Part shown: piece after piece, positions 25,701-37,220 of the stretch
How positions within the stretch are numbered: the stretch's first letter is position 1
How the letters are laid out: each line of letters opens with the position of its first letter
Source of the DNA: Oscheius onirici
Taxonomy: Eukaryota; Nematoda; Chromadorea; Rhabditida; Rhabditidae
Direction of reading: 5' to 3'
Length of the DNA stretch: 64,000 nucleotides
Assembly: GCA_932521025.1 (NCBI GenBank)
Contig: OW051473.1
Span: forward strand, 4,836,001 to 4,900,000
The notes under the pieces: model-generated
Seen by the model: the letters and a program-made list of their open reading frames with translations, nothing else
What the model was told of the DNA's origin: nothing
Database searches by the model: none
Position numbers and translations under genes: made by a program

Positions 25701-26565
25701 GTTGCTATGGCGTCTGGTATCGGTGGAACAATATACAGCGCTTCTATTTTCCGCTCTGCGGACATCTGGATACAGCTTTTTGTTGGTCCGCATGTCAAAT
25801 GAGGCTCTCGCTTACAAAGTTGCCTTACAACAACAATTTTTCCTTTGAACATTGATCTCAGGTTTTCTGATAGGGGAAAAACGTTTTTGACCATGAAACA
25901 ATATAAAAGATCGATTTCTGGAAGCATGGCTTAAAAACAACGTTTCATTAGTTGGTTTGGTCACGTTGTGCTATCGAGGATACTTTTGCGATGTTTCATT
26001 GGCGCCTCCTATGTAATCTTCAGACCAGAAACCCCAAATTGCTCAAATAAATGTTTCAAAACGCGGACAGCCGGCAATTGGTCGCCTCTCCGGCAGTGCA
26101 ATTTTGTGTCACCGTTGGAGCTTTACCACCATTGTTCTCGAACAAAATAGCGTCAAGCTTACAACTTTTGAAGTCCGCTTTTTGTTCCGTTATGCTTTGC
26201 AAGTTTCTTTAGATTTTCCGTTTCTTAGTATAAGAATCGAAAATTTTCTTGTACAGTTCAAAAGACCTTTTTTCACGCTCTTGTGCTCACCGCAATCATT
26301 TCTCTCAAAACATTCCATTTTCGGTAGGTAGCATTTGCAAAAGACGGCGAGTTTTCCGCTAGAACGGATGACCGGATGACCGCGACATGCAGTCTCGGTC
26401 TGCCTCCTACTACAGAAAACGACGAGATTCCGCATTTCCGAGTGAGTGAGGGACAGTCAGACGACATATAATCGAAAACATGATATTTTTAACAGAACCA
26501 TAAATTCAGGGCACGGTCGAGACTCTTCGTCTATCCACCACGCGGCGGTCGTTGAAGTTGGAGCC
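19742..26565. other. Gene-poor intergenic region upstream of the innexin
   Basis: About 6.8 kb without a supported protein gene; open frames are short and patternless. It holds one clear element, a foldback MITE at 21974-22365. Several stretches in 24-26.5 kb are pyrimidine-rich on the plus strand, as often seen upstream of nematode genes. A TTCAG at 26510 may be the innexin's trans-splice acceptor or the end of a 5' UTR intron. Confidence 0.45.
21974..22365. mobile_element. MITE-like foldback element with long terminal inverted repeats
   Basis: The left end (TATATGTTGCAGTTGAAATT, from 21974) and the right end (reverse complement, to 22365) form an inverted repeat of about 48 bp with only a few mismatches. 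Each arm contains two tandem copies of a word like GTTGATATTGACCGG. The inner roughly 290 bp is A/T-rich and has no open frame. Length near 390 bp and absence of coding capacity make it a non-autonomous DNA transposon. A TA target duplication is possible but cannot be told apart from the TATA ends. Confidence 0.8.
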
Positions 26566-28596
26566 ATGGTGCTCCAAAATATGTTTAGGTACTTTCCCCT
26601 ATAACCTCCTCCACAACGAACATTTTAGTGCGCTCTCGTTTCTCCACTATAGAAAAGATGATGACTTTGTGGATCGTCTCTCTTATTTTTATACTTCATC
26701 ATTCCTTATTATGATGGCTGTTTTAGTCAGTTTCAAACAGGTCTGTTCATATTTATCTCTTTTAATAGTTTTCAGTTCGGGGGTAGACCCTTAGAATGTT
26801 GGGTTCCTGCTCAATTCACTGCCAGTTGGGAAGCCTATACGGAGATGTACTGCTGGGCTCAAAATACCTACTGGGTGCCAATAGAACAGGTGAGCTGTTC
26901 ACCAAATCCCTTGAGAGAATTCACTAATTGACAGGACATTCCTGTTGACATTTCTGAGCGTGAATATCGGCAAATAAGTTATTATCAATGGGTGCCATTT
27001 TTCCTTTTGATACAAGCCTTTCTCTACTATATTCCCTGTCTGATGTGGAGATTAATGAGCGACAAGTCGGGTGAGACTCTGACTCTCTTCTTTTTACCTG
27101 AAAGAGTTCAGGTATTCGCTTGAATGACATAGTACAAATGGCAACTGAAAAAGAAAATATTGAGCCAGATTATCGAATAAGGACTATTGAAAGTCTTTCT
27201 CGACACATCGAATCTGCTCTCAGGTAGAAATCACATCATCAAGATGGCCATCAAAGGCTGACGTTCAGATATCAGCACACCGCGACTTCTAGAACTGAAT
27301 ATACGTTACATAGAGTTTTCAAATGTTTTAATATGCGGTACTACGAAAGCTACGTGACAGGGATGTATCTCGTAAGCTGCTCCGTTTTCTCCAAAATCTA
27401 CATCATCTCCATTTAGGCGACCAAGTTGATGTACGTCGGGAACATTATTACCAATCTTATTCTCGTCAACAAATTTCTTGAGACAGACGAGTACAGCGTC
27501 TACGGATTAGGAGTTCTTCGTGATCTGCTTTTTGGAAGGACATGGATGGAGAGCGGCAATTTTCCCCGAGTCACCCTGGTCTGCACTTTAAGCTGGTCAG
27601 AAATCATAAGATGGGTTTTAGTGCGACTTTGAAGTTCGAGTTCTGGGCAACAATCAACGACACAGTGTCCAATGTGTTCTAGTTATCAATATCTTCAATG
27701 AGAAGATCTTCATACTCATCTGGTTGTGGTTCTCATTACTCTTCGTAGCCTCCGTACTAGACATGATGTATTGGATTAGTATATCTTTACACAAGTGAGT
27801 TTTTCCTACTTTCATTAATCAGTCTATTCTAGGGATCGTCTGCGATTTGTCTTGCGACACTTGGAGCTAACCACTGACCCGGACAAACCAGAGCTCTTCA
27901 GAAAAGACAAACGGAAGCAAGTGGAACACTTTTTGAGGACATATCTAAAGGTAAGAAACATTTCGATTGTCAAGTGCCTTTCAGGTTGACGGGGTCTTAG
28001 TCCTTCGAATGATTGCCATGCATGCTGGAGTTATGTTCTGCACAGAGATTACCGATGCTCTCTGGAAACGATATCTCTCACAGCATCCCGAAAATCTCAT
28101 AGACGAAGACTCTTCTCTTATAACTTTTGCACGGTTAGTCTGAATGAGCTCTAATGAGACCAAACATTCAGGGCACAGTCTATACGACGGAAACGCAATG
28201 AAAGTGGTGATGGAGCAAATCATCAGAGATTGGGAAGAATACTTTCTCATAGGTAACGACAAATCCGTTATTTCACAATAAAGACAGCTCAAGAAGTACG
28301 GGCGGTAGTTTTCGTTTAAACCGACAACAGTCGACAAACCGGTCACTCAACGCAGCCGACAAGGCTTCTCCTGCAACCACCACAACGCCGACAGCCACCA
28401 TTTCCAGGTTTCTACGGCTAGACATCAGCATCAAGCTCGTATTTTTAGGTTTGGCGGAAAAATGAGGGGAGGTGTGATGCCGCCGACGAAAGTTGTCATA
28501 AATAGTCCGTCAAGTGAATCATCGGAACCAACAAATAACGGAGAAGCAGATGCAGCTAAGCGAGAACGAGATCGAGACATTCCCTTAGCTGTATGA
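26566..28596 (+). CDS. inx: Innexin gap-junction protein
   Basis: A four-helix gap-junction subunit forming cell-cell channels or hemichannels. The first exon (26566-26588) encodes MVLQNMF; others include 26629-26740, 26776-26889 and 26935-27070. TM1 is [18 protein letters not shown]. The first extracellular loop has the paired cysteines in ECWVPAQFT and [10 protein letters not shown], followed by the family signature [10 protein letters not shown] in TM2. Later landmarks are [20 protein letters not shown] (second cysteine loop) and [19 protein letters not shown] (TM4). The cytoplasmic tail is long, basic and Ser/Thr-rich ([21 protein letters not shown]) and ends DRDIPLAV. A hydrophobic C-terminus of this kind could bind a PDZ protein. 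I cannot assign a specific inx number. Confidence 0.95.
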
Positions 28597-29520
28597 TATT
28601 CCAATATTCAAAGTTTGGTTATTATGCGTTGTCTTATCGCTGTGATACGGGTGTCATGCTTTCTCAACTGTGCAGCCATTACTAATTTTGCCTCTATTAT
28701 TATAGGTTTATGTATTCGATTAATCTACGAGTGCTAAACTGTTGTGACTGCCTTTTCTAGGCTCGTCTTTGTTTTATTGTCCTTCTTTTTGCTCAAACAG
28801 GAAATAAACAAATTTTAACCGTTCGTCTAGTTCCGCAATGTCCTGGCCAACGCGATTTTTGATCTCCATTGTGGGAAATCAAGTGCACCGCTTGTTTGCC
28901 TTTTCTGCAGGATCACGTATATAGCCGAAAAAGGTTTCTTGCACTTTTTGCAGGATATTTGTGCAAGTCTAATATTGCAACACGCAATTACAAACTGCCA
29001 AATACTGTGATAGTTTGTTCTTAAGGTTCTAAGCATAAAATAATGTAGCTTTTAGGCAAAGGTTATATGAAAACTTTGCAATTAAGAAACGAAAAGAAAT
29101 GATCGCGTGGTTTGTGCTCTAGGAAACCTGTACGATTCGAACATGCACTGTTTGAACTGAACCGGAGGTTTCAAGAGCCCCTAGGACTAAACCCATCTTC
29201 TGGACCTTGGAACAGAACCGGCTTTTTAGAACATTGGAACATTTTGTGTGAATTCACTCTCTGCGAGAACGTAAAGAAAGGGGCCCAAAAAACGGTACGA
29301 AACAAATATCGAAACCGGAAAAGGTATGATGTCGGGAACCACGCTGGTGATGGCCGGAAGGCAGGAAGGCCAAACACTGATCAGAAGTGCAAAGATTGAA
29401 GAATTTATTAGGGTGAAAGACTTGAGCATTCTCGACAAAGACATGTTATTGAGCCAACTTATTTAAGTACAGAGATGAGATCTGCGATATTAATATAAAA
29501 ATCCTATGACGACATGAAGT
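28597..29520. other. Intergenic, no gene seen
   Basis: 3' flanks of the convergent innexin (+) and WAP (-) genes. Small frames at 28827-29036 and 29112-29399 lack any pattern. An AATAAA-type signal follows the innexin (about 28801). Confidence 0.5.
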
Positions 29521-30503
29521 CTAAGCAATCTGCCAGATACCGTTGTATCTAAATATTCCATTAAAAAGTCTGTTGGTTCGAAATCTCACCTTACGACACA
29601 TGTGTTGTAGCCGCAAATCGTTGTGCAACACCTGAAATTCACGAGTTACGCATCAAGAATGCGATATTCTCACTTTCGGGGATGAAGACTGTTCTGAGGA
29701 CATTCGTCGTCAGTCAAGCACCAGGAAGTGGGCCGTTGAGCAACACATTTGACGTTAAGAATGTAAGGATCAGGACATGTTAGTGAGGAAGCTCCGGAGG
29801 TTCCCAAAGAAGAAAAAACTGAACGCATAAATTTGGTTTGTTAGTTTTCACAACTTACCCAGATTTCTCGAGAAAAGACTCATGGCCGGTTGTTCGAAAC
29901 CGACATGAACACACATATTGTAGTTGCATCCAGTGGGACAACACATTGAGGCCATAGTCGACTTTCCACGGCAATCGACATCACTGTTGCACCTACGTTT
30001 TGGTTTTAAACCCTTTTTACGACGAGCTTACCAGTTGACACCACGTGCTTTTCTACAGTTGATGTTAAGAGCAGAAGCAGAAGGACACCTAATTGTTTTT
30101 GTATGTTGAGTAGAAAACGGAAACCTTGATCTTCCGGGATCGGTACAGCAAGATCCAGGTCCGATTCCATTGGAACAAATAGTTCCAGATTCGCAAATTG
30201 AGGAGGACATGCAAGAATGGAAATAGTTGCGACAGAGACCAATTCCGAACTCTAAATGCGACCAAAGTCAGTACTATAAATTTGAAAAAAGTAGTATTTA
30301 CGTTGTACGGCATCACTCTTTGGCGCAAAGAAGTCATTCATAATGGGCGTCATTCTAACTTGAGCACATTCCGGTTTGAAAACTCCTGAACCAAATCTTT
30401 GTAGGTGTCGGAGAAGAAAGTTACCAATCTTTTCATAGTACTCGCAAAGCGTGAAAGCGTTGACCGTTGAAAAAACGCCAAAGGACAGAAAAAGAAGTAA
30501 CAT
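29521..30503 (-). CDS. Secreted protein with tandem WAP (four-disulfide core) domains
   Basis: Seven exons join in frame (30302-30503, 30125-30251, 30032-30088, 29859-29992, 29674-29818, 29590-29631, 29521-29548), giving 244 residues. The signal peptide is MLLLFLSFGVFSTVNA. The N-terminal region (residues about 17-100) holds further cysteines (e.g. CRNYFHSCMSSSIC, GSCCTDP). Two WAP domains follow with the full eight-cysteine pattern. The first runs CPSASALNINC...WCNSDVDC...MCCPTGC...MC. The second runs CPDPYILNVKC...WCLTDDEC...KCCTTIC...TC. WAP domains are typically extracellular protease inhibitors or antimicrobial modules. A splice acceptor (CCACTTCAG) ends directly before the ATG, so the 5' end is complete. 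It is the first of four consecutive small secreted-protein genes on this strand. Confidence 0.88.
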
Positions 30504-32324
30504 CTGAAGTGGATATAGTGTGGACCAGATGCCGGGAATTTACAAGAAAAAGCGAACGGAAAAGAATTCGGACGACGGAGCGACCGGGTGTCAATGGCCG
30601 GCCAATTGACACTGGAAGGAGGAAAAGCCCGTCTTGATTTGATTCAGGCTAAGCAAACAGGCAGCGTCGATTGAAGGTCAGTCCGGAAAAACAGGAAGGA
30701 CTATCACTAAACCGTTTTTCTTTAAGCCTATCTTCACGGAAGTTTCTTTTATGCAAAAATGCTTTTACAATCGCTGGATCCCTCTAAAGAAAAACCACAG
30801 AAATCTTGTTGTTAAGGTTTGAGAAAGTTGCACAAAGTAAAAGGTAAAGTTTTTCATTAAGCTTACAAATTGTTTAACGTTTGTTGAAATGCTTTCTGTA
30901 GAGTAAAAGAAATAACTGAGACAATGAGAACCAAAAGCTTGCAAATGTTGAACGCCAAATCTCGTAGATCTCGAGGAGGCGGAAACACGAAATGCCACTG
31001 GTGTCAGCGGTAGCGGTGCTTTTGTACGCGGCGGACCGGAAGGTGTGAATAAGAGAAGCTGTTTGTGTGGCGACAACACGCGGTCAACAAGACGAGCACT
31101 CGTGCCCATGCTCCAGAGCCAAGGAGTCTTGGTCAAAGTGTTCGCTTGAAGAAGCCACTTGTAATCTAGCCATATTTGGAACGGAAGCAAAAACGTGTAG
31201 CTCTCCACAGGAATACGATCCTACAAACTCTTGACCAAAGGCAACTTGGCGTACCGGGCAGGCACAAAGAACTTGGATCACAAAGGCCATACCGTTCGTT
31301 GAGCCTGCTATGATTGCATAAGGTCAACAATCGCAGTCTGGTCCACATTGACACAATAATTTCATTCCAGGCTACCTACTGTTTTGAGTTATTTTCCTGT
31401 ATAAAATACAATACTTTTAAGAAGCTTTTGAAGATTTATCAATCTAAGATTCAATTGCAAGCATAAATATGTAACGTTTCAGTATGGAAATCCTAACTAG
31501 TATAGCTTGGTCTGCCGTTGTTCAAGTACCACAGAACGTGTCCAACGACAAAAACCAAGTCGAGTGGATATCCTGAAGATCTGTTTGCCACGTTGGTTCC
31601 AAGAGCCGTTCGCTCGGATTCGACAACTGGAAAAACGGTCTTGCGAACAATGGTCAGCCTGCACTTGCTTGTTCCGGCTGCCACACCTCTCGACCAACAG
31701 CTACGTGATTGTTTGTAGTACTTTCTCTGTGTTTATGCGAAAACAGTAGCTGTTTCAAAGAATTAACGTAAACGCTTGAATATTGCAGTAGGGTTAGCAT
31801 GTTTCTACTGATGTAGGTTTGAACATTGAAGATATCATAAAGTTTTGATCCATTTCACATTAACTACGGTTTATAATAGTTTTTAAACGTTCCCTCGAGG
31901 TTCTCTAAAAACTGTCTAAAAGCTGTACGTGGTTCTTTCAAGTTGCTCTCAATTTTTTTCCAACGTTTGTGAAATCGGGAATGTACATTATGAAAAAATC
32001 TCCCACACCTCCGTTTTTGGCGTGTGTGACTTTTCCTTTAATGCGAATATGAGTTTCTTCTGATGTTTGCCGTGGACGGCTAATGACCGGCTGCCTCAAT
32101 CGCAGACCGGTTGCCAAACAACAAAAAATACAGTAGTGAGGCTCTGAAATTTGACACTAAGTTTCAATTGTGTCGCCGCTGAGCTTCTTCAAAAAGAGCC
32201 ATAAAGACAATTGTGGCTTCCGCTACGTAAACAAAAAAGCTTGATTTTGGCACCTTGGTCCAAAATGCCAGCGTTTAAATTCTTTATGTACAGACAAATT
32301 AACCAGTTGTGATTGATTCTCAAA
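30504..32324. other. Intergenic stretch, possible unrecognised exons
   Basis: Open minus-strand frames at 30765-31208, 31166-31354 and 31493-31697 are longer than expected, and the last carries cysteines and is open on both strands. I could not connect them into a model with a start, splice sites and stop. They may be exons of another small secreted-protein gene in this cluster, or chance. Confidence 0.35.
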
Positions 32325-32887
32325 TCAACCGAAGATGGATGCCGCTTGATTCAAAAGTGGAAGTTGATAGTTGGCCGGCTGCTGAACGCCGAACGCCTGA
32401 CCCACCGACGCAGCCCCCCTGAAAACTTGAATAGACCAGAGGTTTTTATGTGTCCAACCTGTAGAAAGCGTTGGCACCTGTCGCAAAAACATTGGCACCC
32501 GTGTCGACTAGTTGAGTAAGTCCAGTATTAGACTGAGGAGGTGCGGGCATAGGTCCTAATGGCTCTGGGTGCAATATCGGAACTTCTCCTATAATTACCT
32601 CCTTTCTTTAAATATATGTGCTATAGGCTACCACCACTGTAGTAGTTGCCTCTTGGCTGTTGGTATGGCTGTCGCTCCAACTGCTGGGGCGGCGGTTCTT
32701 CAGTTCTTACTGCTTTACTTTTTGACGAAGCAAAAACTTCTCGTAGAACGGGATCATCAATTTTTGATATTTCATTCAAGGAAGGTACTCGCTGTTCAGC
32801 AGTCATCTGCAGAACACGCAATAGATGGCTTTAAATATAGCTTACTGCAATTGAAACGAGGAAAAGTGATAGCAGACGTCGCATCAT
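32325..32887 (-). CDS. Small secreted Pro/Gln-rich protein
   Basis: Four exons (32846-32887, 32632-32806, 32459-32588, 32325-32418) join in frame to encode 146 residues. It opens with a short signal peptide (MMRRLLSLFLVSIA). Next is a charged segment (EISKIDDPVLREVFASSKSK), a Pro/Gln/Tyr-rich part (EEPPPQQLERQPYQQP, GNYYSGG), a proline-rich hinge, and a C-terminal half with a near-repeat GANVFATGANAFYRGAASVG and FGVQQPANYQLPLLNQAASI. There are no cysteines. No family is recognised. The four introns are 37-43 nt with good signals, which is the main reason to accept the gene. Function is unknown; cuticle, surface or effector roles are all possible. Confidence 0.68.
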
Positions 32888-33141
32888 TATTCGAAGAGAA
32901 GGCATATATCGCGTAAACTGGAAGTGAGACAAGGAAACCAGCCGTAGACAGTTCAGCCATTCGCCCATTCGATAAATGATTGACGTGATCCGAAGATCAG
33001 TAACGTGCCAATATATTTTTAAGGCCTTAGCATGGGCAATCGTCTGTTCAACACGATGCGTTTATTCATGACAAAAATGGACAGAAAAGTGAAGCATTGT
33101 ATTAAAAGATAGAAAGGTTATGCCAATGCAGTTTATACAAA

Positions 33142-33455
33142 TTAAGATCTGTGGTAACCGTATGTAGGATAATATCCATAACCTGAAGAATGTTTTTATT
33201 CATAGCCCATATAACTTACTGTATGTTGGGTAGTAGTATGTTGGATAACTTGAATAGGAAGGATAGTACCCTGCGTAACTGCTGTATCCACCGTATCCTC
33301 CATAACCGTTGTAGACAACGTCTTCGTCACTGTCGCTAAGCTTCCACCTCCGCGTCTCGACAAAGGCTATATACTGCGTAGCATGTGAATGTTTGGGACT
33401 TACTGAGAGCCGAGCAAAGAAAGACAAGGAGAAGAAGTTCTTGTGATAAAACCAT
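33142..33455 (-). CDS. Small secreted Tyr/Gly-rich peptide
   Basis: Three exons (33404-33455, 33220-33366, 33142-33182) give 79 residues. The signal peptide is MVLSQELLLLVFLCSAL. A short acidic stretch (KLSDSDEDVVYN) precedes a Tyr/Gly/Ser/Pro-rich tail (GYGGYGGYSSYAGYY, PTYYYPTYSYGYYPTYGYHR). In nematodes such composition is known from YGG-type antimicrobial peptides induced in the epidermis and from cuticle-associated proteins; assigning either role here is inference. It has no dibasic cleavage sites between repeats, unlike typical neuropeptide precursors. Confidence 0.72.
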
Positions 33456-33894
33456 CGCTGACTGATCACTTTAGTGTCCTCAAAATGCTTTTATAGTCTG
33501 AGTGCAGGCCTTTTTAGACGCTACCGAATGTTCAAGGAAACATGAAGCACCACGCACACAAAAACATTACTGTTGTAAAGGTCAAAAACTACGGAATAGT
33601 AACAAAAAGGATAGACACATTGATGCTGTATTGGAGTTTTTTTAACTTTGTAAAGAAGACGTTACATTGTGTTTTTTTTCGTTTTCATCCTATAGTGAAA
33701 CACAACAATACTCGATTTAGTATTTTCCACTTACTGCAATTTCATCAAGGTCGCCAAAAATTTCATTTTAAGGCGACAACACGTTAATACAAACGTTAAA
33801 CTATAAGTGCATGTCGACGATCAAACATCCTGCTACTTTAAAAACATTATAGATAATAATACTTTATTTACACTTGTAAAAACATTACAGTCGT

Positions 33895-34262
33895 TTATTT
33901 TCCGTAATACGGATAGTTGTAATTGTAGCCAGAATTGTATGGATAGTAACCGTAATTGTTGTATCCACTGCCATAGTTGTTGTATCCACCCCAGCCTCCT
34001 CGATTCCAGCCGCCTCCCCAACGGTTTCTTCTGAAAGAAAGTTAGATGCTTCTTAAAATCAAGACTAACCCCCATCCGCCTCCACTGTGATCGTGGCTGT
34101 GATGCCAGTGACTGTGGCTATGACTGTGACTTCGTTTAGCTCGTGCGAATGACCGAGCTTCTGAGAAGCCTAAAGTATGATAAACTAAGAGTGCTCGCAA
34201 AATATATATCTCTTACCTATGGCTATAGCTAGGACTAAGAGAAAACAGAGAAGATACTTCAT
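33895..34262 (-). CDS. Small secreted His/Gly/Trp/Tyr-rich peptide
   Basis: Three exons (34217-34262, 34070-34169, 33895-34030) give 93 residues. The signal peptide is MKYLLCFLLVLAIAIG. A basic stretch (ARSFARAKR) could be a processing site. It is followed by a histidine cluster (SHSHSHSHWHHSHDHSGG) and then repeated Gly/Trp/Asn/Tyr units (GGGWG, RWGGGWNRGGWGGYNNYG, GYNNYGYYPYNSGYNYNY). The histidine block could bind zinc or copper, and the tail resembles glycine-rich antimicrobial or surface peptides. Neither property is demonstrated. It lies 440 bp upstream of the Tyr/Gly-rich peptide on the same strand and has the same exon plan (leader exon, middle exon, repeat exon), suggesting common descent. 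Confidence 0.75.
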
Positions 34263-34605
34263 TGCTGCCTGTTGCTAACTGATAATTCGTGTCTTATATA
34301 CGGGGAGGCTACAGATCGGTCAAACGACAATGACGTCGGGGCAAATAACAAATGATCGGTCATTTGATGGAACCTGGTGCAGCCCAAAGAACTTTGGCAA
34401 CAGCCAATCTGCGACAATTTTGGTCGCACATTTCAGGCAGAGTTTCTTAATGTCAGAAAACAGTCTCTGAATTTCACTTATTGTTTGTTCAATGTCCTTC
34501 GGCTTAAGTCATGATATCAAAACAACGCCAAACACTTCCTGGTCAACAAATCAGCGAAACCAAAGAGTGTAAGACACTTTATGAGTGAACGAATTTTTCC
34601 AAAGC
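34263..34605. other. Intergenic, no gene seen
   Basis: 5' flank of the His/Gly-rich peptide gene and 3' flank of the serpentine receptor gene; nothing recognisable. Confidence 0.5.
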
Positions 34606-35888
34606 CTAAAACTTCTTCATCCAATGCTGCTGTAGTACATCGAAGTGATCAACATTTTCACATGGCGAAATATCCATTCCAAGAATGTTTTTGACCTTGA
34701 ATATCTTTTTTATAATTTCAAATCTGTCTAACCTTTAAAGTTTTCTTGTCATAATGTACAGACCCGCTGGTGGGAGGCGATACAGAAGGCGTCCTGCTAA
34801 CATACTTTTCCAAAGCTCGCCGAAACGCATGATGTCGATGCATAGTACATAACGGGATAGTCACTTCAAAAATCAAAGATAACTAAAGCTTTTGAAATTG
34901 ACCTAGCGGTTTTTAACTACCAGTCTGAGAATAATGTAAGCTGGTAAGTAAAAAGGCGACTGTGCACATTTCTCAGGCTCAAAAGCAGAGTCCACAGCAA
35001 AAAAAATTAGTGCCACCATGTCGCTCATGGACACTAACGTATCAAGAACCACAACAGGGACAAGCAACCTGCAAATGTATTTCAATGTCTCTTTCTCAAC
35101 AACCTCAAAGATTTGACATTTTCAGTAATTTGGTACCTCTTGGAGAGGTGACAACCTCTAGACTTGAGAACTAGTTGCCGATTGACGATTAATAGCACAG
35201 CGAGGCACTAAACTTTTGGAGTTTTAAAAAAGAGGATCTTACCGCTAGTATAACAATTGAAATTATAAGCAGTATCATTTGCGTGAATAAAATGTTAGTA
35301 GCTAAAAATTTATATGTCGAAAAACGGTTTGAACCTACCATATTCGGCAATGAAAGTATGTGCTACCACTATGAAAGCCTGAAATTGCATTTGTTTTCAC
35401 ATTACCTCATCAAACTTATAGAAACTATAAGAGCCATGTAGTAAGGCCCCCAAGGCCTGGAATACTCGTACGAATTTGTTTTTATTGTAGAACAACATCG
35501 CTCAATAAGTGTAATTACAACTGGAAAAAGTGTTTTACTTCTATCAGCTCATACTTACCACACGGAGATGTAGCTATATACGAAGCTTGATAAATTATAT
35601 ATAAAAAAGACATAATAGTTTGTGGACAGTTAACAAAGGTGAGAGCTTGGAAAATTACGGCAGAAACGTCACAGACAGCGTAAGTCATCAATATTGTCAT
35701 GAACGAAGTGCTAGAAAGAATACTATCAAGCTTATCTTGTGACAAACTCACACAAAAAGAGGATGAAGATCTCGTCTGGCCTTGAAGTGGAAAATGGAGA
35801 TGCTAATGAAGAGTAATGCAGAAATTGAATAAGCAAAAATAGTGAATGCATTCAGAGCAACGTTCCAATTTTCCGAACAAATTGGCAT
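34606..35888 (-). CDS. Seven-helix serpentine (chemoreceptor-like) receptor
   Basis: A multi-exon membrane protein with about seven hydrophobic helices. They include NAFTIFAYSISALLFISISI, TSFMTILMTYAVCDVSAVIF, TIMSFLYIIYQASYIA, a segment ending MALIVSISLM, AFIVVAHTFIAEYG, and helices in 34900-35260. A charged ERCCSTIKTNSYEY motif after the third helix is in the place of the receptor's E/DRY-like box. The tail (CTMHRHHAFRRALEKYV, then a Ser/Pro-rich stretch, ending HWMKKF) looks like a cytoplasmic tail. Nematode chemoreceptor families of the Sra/Srab/Sre kind have this look, but I cannot fix the family. ATG 35888 follows a TTTTTAG acceptor by about 24 nt. Internal exon edges are partly unresolved. 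Confidence 0.68.
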
Positions 35889-37220
35889 ACCACTATAATG
35901 TGAATTTGAACTAAAAAGGCAACAAAGGTGCAGAATACAGATCAATGAAGTGGGGGTATCTAGCTTGCTCGCTTAATTGAGTTCCTATCGGGCAGTTGTG
36001 ATTCCAAACTGACTTCTCGGAGAAATGGAAATTCTGTTCAGAGTTCAGTTTTTGGAACAACTATTGCTAAGAACCAAAGACGGCTAAAGATGTTTACAAC
36101 TTGGGATCAAAAAACACGACTCAATACACAATCAAGGCCAGCTTTTCCTATGACGGAGATGGCCTTTTACTTTGAGAAAACGAAAGGCGTGGGATCCAAT
36201 TAAAGAGTTTAATGAAAACTTTTTTTAAACAAAAACACTTTCCAAAAAGGGAAGTAAGAATTATAAACATGCCGCACTAATGATCAGGACTCACCCAAAC
36301 GCAGGCATTTGAGAGTGGTCTTTATGCAGGGTCTTTCCGTTGAATGAGCTCTTGATGACAAGTTTATTCACGGGATATCAACTGAAAAAAAAAAGATTGA
36401 AAGATCTCGATGCCGAGCAGAGAACTTGATGGTTTGTTTATAGCCTTAATGATGAGGAATTGGCGCAGATTGCAAAAGATTTTGTGCGTTTTATCAAAAC
36501 CTACCGTAATCTACATTATTTGGAAAATTGCATGTTTAAAGACAATTTTGGGATTATTACCACGCTATCTCTCAAGCAGCGGTTGCTCGGAACTGAGTCG
36601 TTCGCATGTTTTAAACGACACAAACTTATACTTTTGACAGTATTCTCAACGTTACGAATTTCTTGCGTAATGGCACAATACTACAAATGTTATTGTTTTC
36701 GCAGCAGAAGCTGATAGTGATTAATCAAGATTGGAAAACAGAGCTCTGCATTAAATATCACTCGCGATCGAACGAGGGAGTTTTCAGGTGATATGAATGA
36801 GTCTAGACTTTTGAGCAGGAGACCTAGAGTACATTCCATTTTATGAGAAAGACCACAGTGAAATCAAACGCTGAAGAAGTCGTTTGGAACATAGGGTCTG
36901 CGCTTTTTAGCATAATCTTTTTGCTTTAAAAACCAAAAAACTATGTTTGAAACTTTGGATTGTACCAATAGTATGTTATAAACTTTCGAGGTAGTAGTCA
37001 ATGTAAAACAAGAATAATGAAATGAAAGTTTTCTTTGAATTTGCCGGAAAGTCAATTGCAGAAAATGCTTTTCCACATTCATCCCTACAATTGGCGGAGG
37101 AAATGGCAAAGAAATTGTAGTAGCTGGAAAAGCTGAACGAAATCTATTCATTCGTTTATTGTCGGACATAATAGTTAGTGAGTCTACAACAGTTTTAATT
37201 GAGATTATTGAATGAGATTG
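35889..37220. other. Intergenic; one weak small ORF
   Basis: No gene is supported. A minus-strand frame of 101 codons (36864-37169) begins MSDNKRMNRFRSAFPATT and ends KKRRPYVPNDFFSV. It could be read with one or two short introns, but it has neither signal peptide nor domain, so I do not call it. Confidence 0.4.

Noticed and set aside
30765..31354. Minus-strand open frames of 62-147 codons near the secreted-protein cluster
   Set aside because: No start with leader, consistent splice chain or cysteine pattern could be built; left as unassigned.
36864..37169. Minus-strand 101-codon frame ending KKRRPYVPNDFFSV
   Set aside because: Looked like a peptide precursor because of the basic site, but it has no signal peptide and only one such site.
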